From assembly GCA_029834535.1 (NCBI GenBank), contig JAQMWT010000360.1, positions 162,521 through 226,520 of the forward strand: a DNA stretch of 64,000 nucleotides, in the 5' to 3' direction. Under the pieces are notes generated by a model, which ran no database searches, was not told the origin of the DNA, and saw nothing but the letters and a program-made list of their open reading frames with translations. The position numbers were made by a program, and so were the translations under genes. This document shows, in pieces, positions 58,558 to 64,000 of the stretch; positions within the stretch are counted from its first letter, which is position 1, and the number at the start of each line of letters is the position of its first letter. The stretch is from Chrysophaeum taylorii. Taxonomy: Eukaryota; Sar; Pelagophyceae; Pelagomonadales; Pelagomonadaceae.

Positions 58558-60303
58558 TCCACCGTTGTCCCTGACGGACTTGGCTCGTTTCCTCGCAGCT
58601 GGTCGCGGCTGGGAGAAGGCCCTTCGAGCCTCTGCAGCGTCGCCTTTGTTTCACAGCTACCTGCTGTTCCTCAGCACGCTTGTCGCGATGCGCGTTCGCT
58701 GCTGAAGGTCCCTCCCCCAAGGCATCGTTCGGTCAGGGTCAGTGTTCGGGGCCGATGTTGATTGTTCGTTCAGAAATCTTGAGCCGCGGCGCCGCAAAAT
58801 GATGACGTATGATGACGTGTGACGACCTATTCTGGCCTCTCATTGGCTGGTGCTGAGTCCGCAGCTCTTTCGTCCACAAGGTCCGTTGTGTCACATACGC
58901 AACTTAAATATTACAAAACCAAAGCGCTTTTCGGAACCACGTGAAACTACCGACCATCGCGACTACCTGATGGTATACGCAGGAAGCCCCACCCACTTGC
59001 GGAACCGGTCTATGACGATCTCTCTACCCTCTCTCTTCAGCGTCGTTTCGAGGTCCCTGTCGTCGTCGCCATCACACGAAAATTGCGATATTGAAAGGCA
59101 TTCTCTCACGTACTGTAGTGGAATCCCAAGATAATAGCGGTAGCGTCGTCGCTGTATGTGCATCTCGACTTGCAGAACCAATTTTCCGGTTCTTTGATTT
59201 TGATGTTCAAGATGGCGAGGCTGATGTTTCTCTTCGCGAATTATGTTATCGTCGTCAGTTGGTGGTGCGAAAAGAGCCCACCAGGTGGTGCTGCGTCCTG
59301 GTGGTTCGCGCGTGCGATCTTGCTACGTCGTGGGGCCTCGCACTAATGATTCAAAGGCACCACCCTTGCTGGGAGTTGCACAAATGGTGTGTTGCATCCT
59401 TGTTGCTTGGACTGTTCAGAGCTCTGAGCGTCATATAAAAGCCTCATAGATTCCAGCGTTGTGCATTTACTAAATCAGTTTAGTGATGCTCCTAGCATTA
59501 CTTACCACACCTTTTGAGTAAAGTAATTCGTAAAGCAAAAGTCGAGCATTACAGCCACAGGGTGCCGCGTAAAGTAAAGGTAAGACTGCTCAGACTGAAA
59601 ATTTAATTTTGCCGCATTTCTGTTCTGGCCCCAACATCGTGCATGGACGGAGCTGCGGCAGTAACGCCCATTCCCCCCACTTGCCTGCCTGCCACCTGAC
59701 TTACCCTGATTGTTGCCCTGGTACTGACCTTGCAATTATGGGGGGGGTGTCATCTTGACATCCTCACCTGCGCTTCCACTGAACCCAATGCACCAGGCAT
59801 TTGTATTGCCTACTTTGCTGTCTTCTTGCTATTACCCTCATTTGATTGTCCGATCTTCGTGATGGCGTGAGTGTTACGCTGAGATCGGGCGTGTGGTGGT
59901 TTCGCCCGCGGTTCGGGTTGGGCGAAAGGGTTGTTGAGGCCTCTGGCCTGGCCAAGAGGGGCGGGTGTCTGAGAAAACCACTACAGAGCACTACGCAACG
60001 ATGTGATGAGCGGACTCGCTTGCTTTTAATGGTTAATCGTCGTGGTTAATCGGGCCGGTTGGCAGCCGGAACGTTCGCAGTGGGACGGGGTATGGCCGGG
60101 GGGCGAAGACGGAAGGTTATCGACGAGTTGGTTGTCAGTCACATCGCGGTCTCCTCGTCGCATAGCGACAAGCTTGATGGTCACTCTCCGCCGACCGCCC
60201 TTTCGGCGCTCCTCGTCTACAGGCCCGTGATTCCGGACTGGCACCTGTCGGTCCGGCCTGGCTCCCATGCTCGGGAGAGGTCTGAAGTTAGTTAGTTAGT
60301 TAG
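58558..60303. other. 1.7-kb spacer
   Basis: No gene recognised. Ends in a (TTAG)n tract at about 60286-60306 directly beside the hAT fragment's stop codon. Confidence 0.45.
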
Positions 60304-60666
60304 TTAATCGTCTCGTCTCCTTAGTACGGGAATGATCTCGGAGTTGAACTCGAACTTCTTGAAGATGTGGCCGTACTTGTCTCGAGCCCACTTAATAAAC
60401 TCCTTGTTCATGCGCAGGGTCACGAGCATGTCCAGCTCCTCGTCGCTCAGGAGGGTGTTGCCCTCAGTCATGACGATGTTGGCAGCTGAGATGATGCGCT
60501 CGCAGAAGCTCTCAGCAGGCAGCGCGCCGATATTGCCCTTCGAGACTCGTGCAATGAATGTCTCGAAGAAGGTAGCCGTACACCTGGTTGCCTTCTTCCA
60601 GAGAGCTACACTATAATGTGTACGACGCTGGAGTTCCTCGTACCACTTCTCACACTCCTTCAACAT
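60304..60666 (-). pseudogene. hAT transposase C-terminal dimerisation domain fragment
   Basis: This undamaged 120-codon frame starts at ATG 60666. The core PAESFCERIISAANIVMTEG, then LLSDEELDMLVTLRMN matches the hAT dimerisation signature (Ser/Phe-x-x-Arg-x-Phe/Ile-Ser-Ala-Ala, Leu-Ser-Asp, Leu-x-x-Leu-Arg-Met-Asn). The catalytic DDE domain that should precede it is not found upstream, so this is a terminal fragment. It stops next to a (TTAG)n repeat. A relationship to the hAT-type MITE at 33.7 kb is possible but untested. Confidence 0.7.
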
Positions 60667-61380
60667 GAGGGTTTTCTCTCCGCAATACGGCTTTCCCTCA
60701 TACTTCCCCCTTTTCCTTACCCTTCCGCAATTATTTCTTTCAAGACTATGAAGATCCCAGTCTGAAGCTCTCTTCCAACAAGGAGAAGTCCTCCAGGTGC
60801 GTACCGTTAGGTACGGGGTTTTCTGCTTAATTAGCAGAAGCTTCGTTCCTCGTTGTCAATGTAAAAGCTTCTAAAGGACCTAATGTCCTTAATGAGATAG
60901 GGCCTAAATCCCTACATTGTGTAGTAGCATGTGACTAGCGGAATGGTCTGTACACGCCTAAGACCGCACGCGGTCTCGACCATGTACCCGGAGAGGGTCA
61001 AATCTCCCCACTTCTATATTCGCGTGTAGAGCTTGTGTGGTGGAAACTCAGATCACCCGCCCCTCTTCGCCTAACCGTCGGTCACAACGTGACCGCTCAA
61101 CTGTCCTGAACCACGGGTGGTTCCACCACACGTCCAACCAAGCGCTCACACTCCGCTCACGCCATGTGCTGTCGAACATTTAATTGAGGGTAATTTCAAG
61201 GAAATAACAAGAATCGATAGATTCCAATGGGAGATCCAGCAAGATATGCTAGATCGGCAAGAGCAACACAGGTCCTCGGTACAGGAGTATCCTTGGAGAA
61301 GCAGGTGTGGGTGTCAAGCATGACACCGCCAAATTCAAGGTAACAGGCAGGTAACTGGCACATGGGGGGTGGTTATTACC
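60667..61380. other. possible 3' LTR region of the retroelement
   Basis: This sits downstream of the retroelement's chromodomain on the minus strand. The hairpin TGTCATGCTTGACA starts at 61325 (minus-strand reading) and resembles the TG-starting end of many Ty3-type LTRs; a TATA-like stretch lies near 61010-61020. The LTR's other end and its 5' partner are not visible, so the boundaries are unproven. Confidence 0.3.
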
Positions 61381-64000
61381 GCCACAGGAGCCCCCTAAGG
61401 TGAAGTCGTCTCGACTTCAGGGACGAAGGTCGCGCTCACGAATGAACGATAAGCGCGTTCAGCGATGTCCGTAGGGACTTTGTTGCTGTGGAGGCTGAGA
61501 TTAGTGACAAGGGTATCGATCTCCTCAGGGCGGAAATCGTTGACACAAGGCTCAGCCATCCATGTTCGAAAACGGCGTGAAACTGCATCCGTCACGGTCT
61601 GTATTCGGTCTTAGATGTCGCTCAGTTAGAGGCTGGTAGGGTCGAAAACACGGGGGTCATCGCGTGAACCTAGGTCGGTATAATAGTGTGATGCCACAGT
61701 ATCATTGTCGTGATCATAGTCTTCATAGACCAAGCAACGTAGATACGTTTCTTCCCACGCATTACCTCGTGCTTTGACCCGAAAAATGACAAATTTGCCG
61801 TGCTTAAAGCGGTCGCGGTCTGAAGGCGTGCAGGGGGCGAAGAGTGTGGATTATCGGCATTTTCAAAGGCACAATCTGCTGCACGGATACCACAACGGTT
61901 GGCATTGTCGTCGTGCACGTCTTAATTTCGTAAACGACTGGAGACTTTTCTTGGTAACAATATATGGGCCACGCCAAATAGGCCGCAACTTGACGCGTCT
62001 TAGGCACAAAACGCAAGACATATCGCCAGGAGAGAACGGATGTCGATCTGATGGGCGTCGTAGTTGATATTCTGAGTCTCCTGGGCCTTTTGATGTGCCC
62101 GAGCGACGAGCTGACTGTAAAATTCAAACTTGTGCTTAAAATCCGTCAGGATAGACGCGATTGAGGCAGACCACGCGTCTTAAGATGTTATAATCAGGCG
62201 GTAACAGGGGTTGCTTGCCGGTACGCATCAAACGGCGAGATCTTCGTTCCGGGATGTACATCCGGTTGTACATGAAAGCCACGCACTGGACAAAAATAGA
62301 CCAGTCCGTTTGGCTGCTCATCCATCGCGGCCCGGAGGAAGGCGATGAACCGATTGACTCGCCAGTATGATTACTCTGTGGGTGATAAGGAATGGTCGTG
62401 CGGTATCGAACGTTGATGCGATTCGGTTGGCAAAGGAGGCCGTAGCGCTTCGGCACAGTGGATCGAACTTTCTGACAGATGATGCATGCCTTGATAAAGT
62501 CGGTGACCGAAGATATGACGTTGGGCCACCAGTATCGCTCCAAAATCTGGCTCACTGTCGAATCTCGTCCCACATGGCCTCCGAACAGCCCTCGATGGTG
62601 CATGGTGATCACGCTCCTGCATCGACTGTGGGACCACAATCAGACGTCGAGATTCTGACTCGTCAACCTTGTACAAGACGTTGTCTTCGATCTCGTATGG
62701 CAGGGGTGGCTTATCGCGTGGATCCTTCTGCTCCGAATCGAGGCTCTGACGGATCTGCGTGCAAGTCTTGTCTTCAATCTGTTCTTTAGCTATCTCCTCG
62801 AGAGTGATCTCATCCTCAGCTTGATCAGCAAAAGGGAGCCGTTCAACGGAGTCTACCGGTTCGGCTTCGTACGCGAGGCGGCGGCGCGCTCCGACGCGTA
62901 CGCTGCTGCTAGAGCTGCAGTATACTCCCTGTCTGCCAACAGAGACATCGTCACTGATGAGAAGGTGAAGCACGCTGTGCCCGGAACATCGGTGGGGATC
63001 TCTGGAAGATCAGATACGCTTCATTGATCGGTTCTCCGTCTTCGTCCTGCTCGATTAACTTGTCGATTGGATTGCGCGACAGGCAATCAGGGATGCGCAT
63101 GCCAGGGAATTTCAGGTTTGTATCCGAGCTCCCGGTCCAACGCAGCAAGCCGCATAGCCCATCGTGCTAACTGTCCAGACGTATGATCGAATCCGCAGAA
63201 ACGTTAGTTACGATGATCCGTCTCTAACTTTGTCTGATGACCTTCGATATAAAATCAGAAACGAGCAGAGAGTACTGAGGAGTTCGAGCGCCGAGATCAT
63301 ACTTCTCATCGACTTAGGCACGGTTCGACTCCAGTACTCGATAACTCTCCTCCATAGTTCTTTTCCATCGTCACCAACGACTGGCACTTTCTGAAAGGCA
63401 GCGCCTAATCTGCGCAGTGCATCCGTCGAATGTAGAACGGCAATGGGTAATGCGGATGGTAAATGCCCTTAGAAACAATGGCGATGATGGCGTCCCAGGC
63501 CTGAACAAAAACGTCCATCGAACTTAACATCTGGCAAAGTCAACTCATGTACGGACCGCGACTCGCGCGAAATTGCGCACATAACGACGACAAAACACAC
63601 CCAAGGAAGGAGCGGACTTGCTTTGGGATCAGCATCTGACAAAGTGCCAGGGATTGGCATATGCCGGATGGCACTCCGTCGATCTTGGTGACAGGAGAAG
63701 CCATTCGGGTAGACAAATGCCCAAGAACTCCAATGACCTCCTGCATGAGTGGATCTTCGCGCTTGCCGCTATACCCGAACGACGCCAAGTGGGGAATGAT
63801 AGAACAAGGCCTGCAAATGACTCTTGTGTCTGCATGCCCAGCCAAAATGTCGTCGATATAAGCCATAGGTCACGGTACAACCAGCGACGGATGGGTGTTG
63901 AGTTGCTTGCAGAATAGGCGCCAGCAGGCTTGACTCCCAAGGAAACGCATAGTAATAGATAACCCCAAAGGACGTGAAGGTCACATGCGCGCGTCAAACA
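61381..64000 (-). mobile_element. decayed Ty3-type chromodomain retroelement, 5' end off window
   Basis: Pol blocks appear in order on the minus strand in shifting frames. Reverse transcriptase comes first, with the active-site AYIDDILAGHADT (63825-63866) and VRSFLGCVL (about 63580-63610). RNase H ends in PDCLSRNPID (about 63065-63095). The integrase zinc finger is HHRGLFGGHVG...CIICQKV (about 62460-62600). Integrase core traces include YHPQSN (about 62365-62390). An integrase C-terminal LRFVPKTRQV, then SPVVYEIK, is at about 61920-62010. A chromodomain-like FFGSKHEVMRGKKRIYVAW follows at about 61730-61790. The extent beyond 61600 is uncertain. Frameshifts and stops show it is inactive. Gag and the 5' LTR would lie right of 64000. 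Confidence 0.85.

Overview
The window is nuclear DNA of a unicellular eukaryote. It carries cytosolic ribosomal protein eS17, spliceosomal LSM2, autophagy factor ATG5, a Rab21-type GTPase, a VPS9-domain protein, a Kir potassium channel, pyruvate kinase and a PLAC8 fragment. Coding sequence is GC-rich with a strong G/C third-base preference, and most genes are single-exon. The three introns I can prove by reading frame and family match are tiny (38-49 nt), start with GTGCGT and end in CAG. This style would suit a compact-genome alga such as a pelagophyte-like stramenopile, but that placement is an inference, not a proof.

Layout. 0.5-8.3 kb: a MICAL-like flavin monooxygenase, eS17 and a Kir channel sharing a 122-bp divergent promoter, and a small one-span membrane protein. 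8.3-17.2 kb: a mobile-element block. A decayed non-LTR retrotransposon (about 9.2-10.65 kb) is followed directly by a 4.5-kb DNA transposon (10661-15154) with 12-bp terminal inverted repeats, a TA target duplication and a frameshifted DDE-like transposase carrying a Cys cluster, coiled coils and two SH3/Tudor-like regions. 17.2-23.0 kb: an unrecognised helical protein, an FKBP isomerase, two local paralogues of an unknown family around a methyltransferase, and ATG5. 25.6-32.5 kb: a large P-loop GTPase-like membrane protein, an intron-bearing LCMT-type methyltransferase, a decayed duplicate of the GTPase gene, and a polysaccharide deacetylase-like gene. 33.7 kb: an intact 218-bp hAT-type MITE. 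34.5 kb: LSM2. 37-43 kb: an FG-GAP-like membrane protein, a PLAC8 fragment, a membrane-anchored purple acid phosphatase and a VPS9 protein. 43.4-45.6 kb: a decayed transposase. 45.9-50.1 kb: pyruvate kinase, a broken GNAT-like gene and a HEAT-like solenoid protein. 53.1-57.0 kb: an EF-hand protein, a RanBP2-type zinc-finger protein, Rab21 and a multi-span membrane protein. 57.4-64 kb: a decayed membrane-protein gene, a hAT dimerisation-domain fragment and a decayed chromodomain-bearing Ty3-type retroelement running off the right edge.

The genes do not form an operon-like pathway. The loose theme is endomembrane traffic (Rab21, the VPS9 exchange-factor domain, ATG5) plus surface and secreted proteins. 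Spacers are rich in tetranucleotide microsatellites, and several touch gene ends. The strongest candidates for something undescribed are the 4.5-kb TA-flanked transposon, the GTPase-like membrane protein with its ruined duplicate, and the uniform GTGCGT micro-introns.
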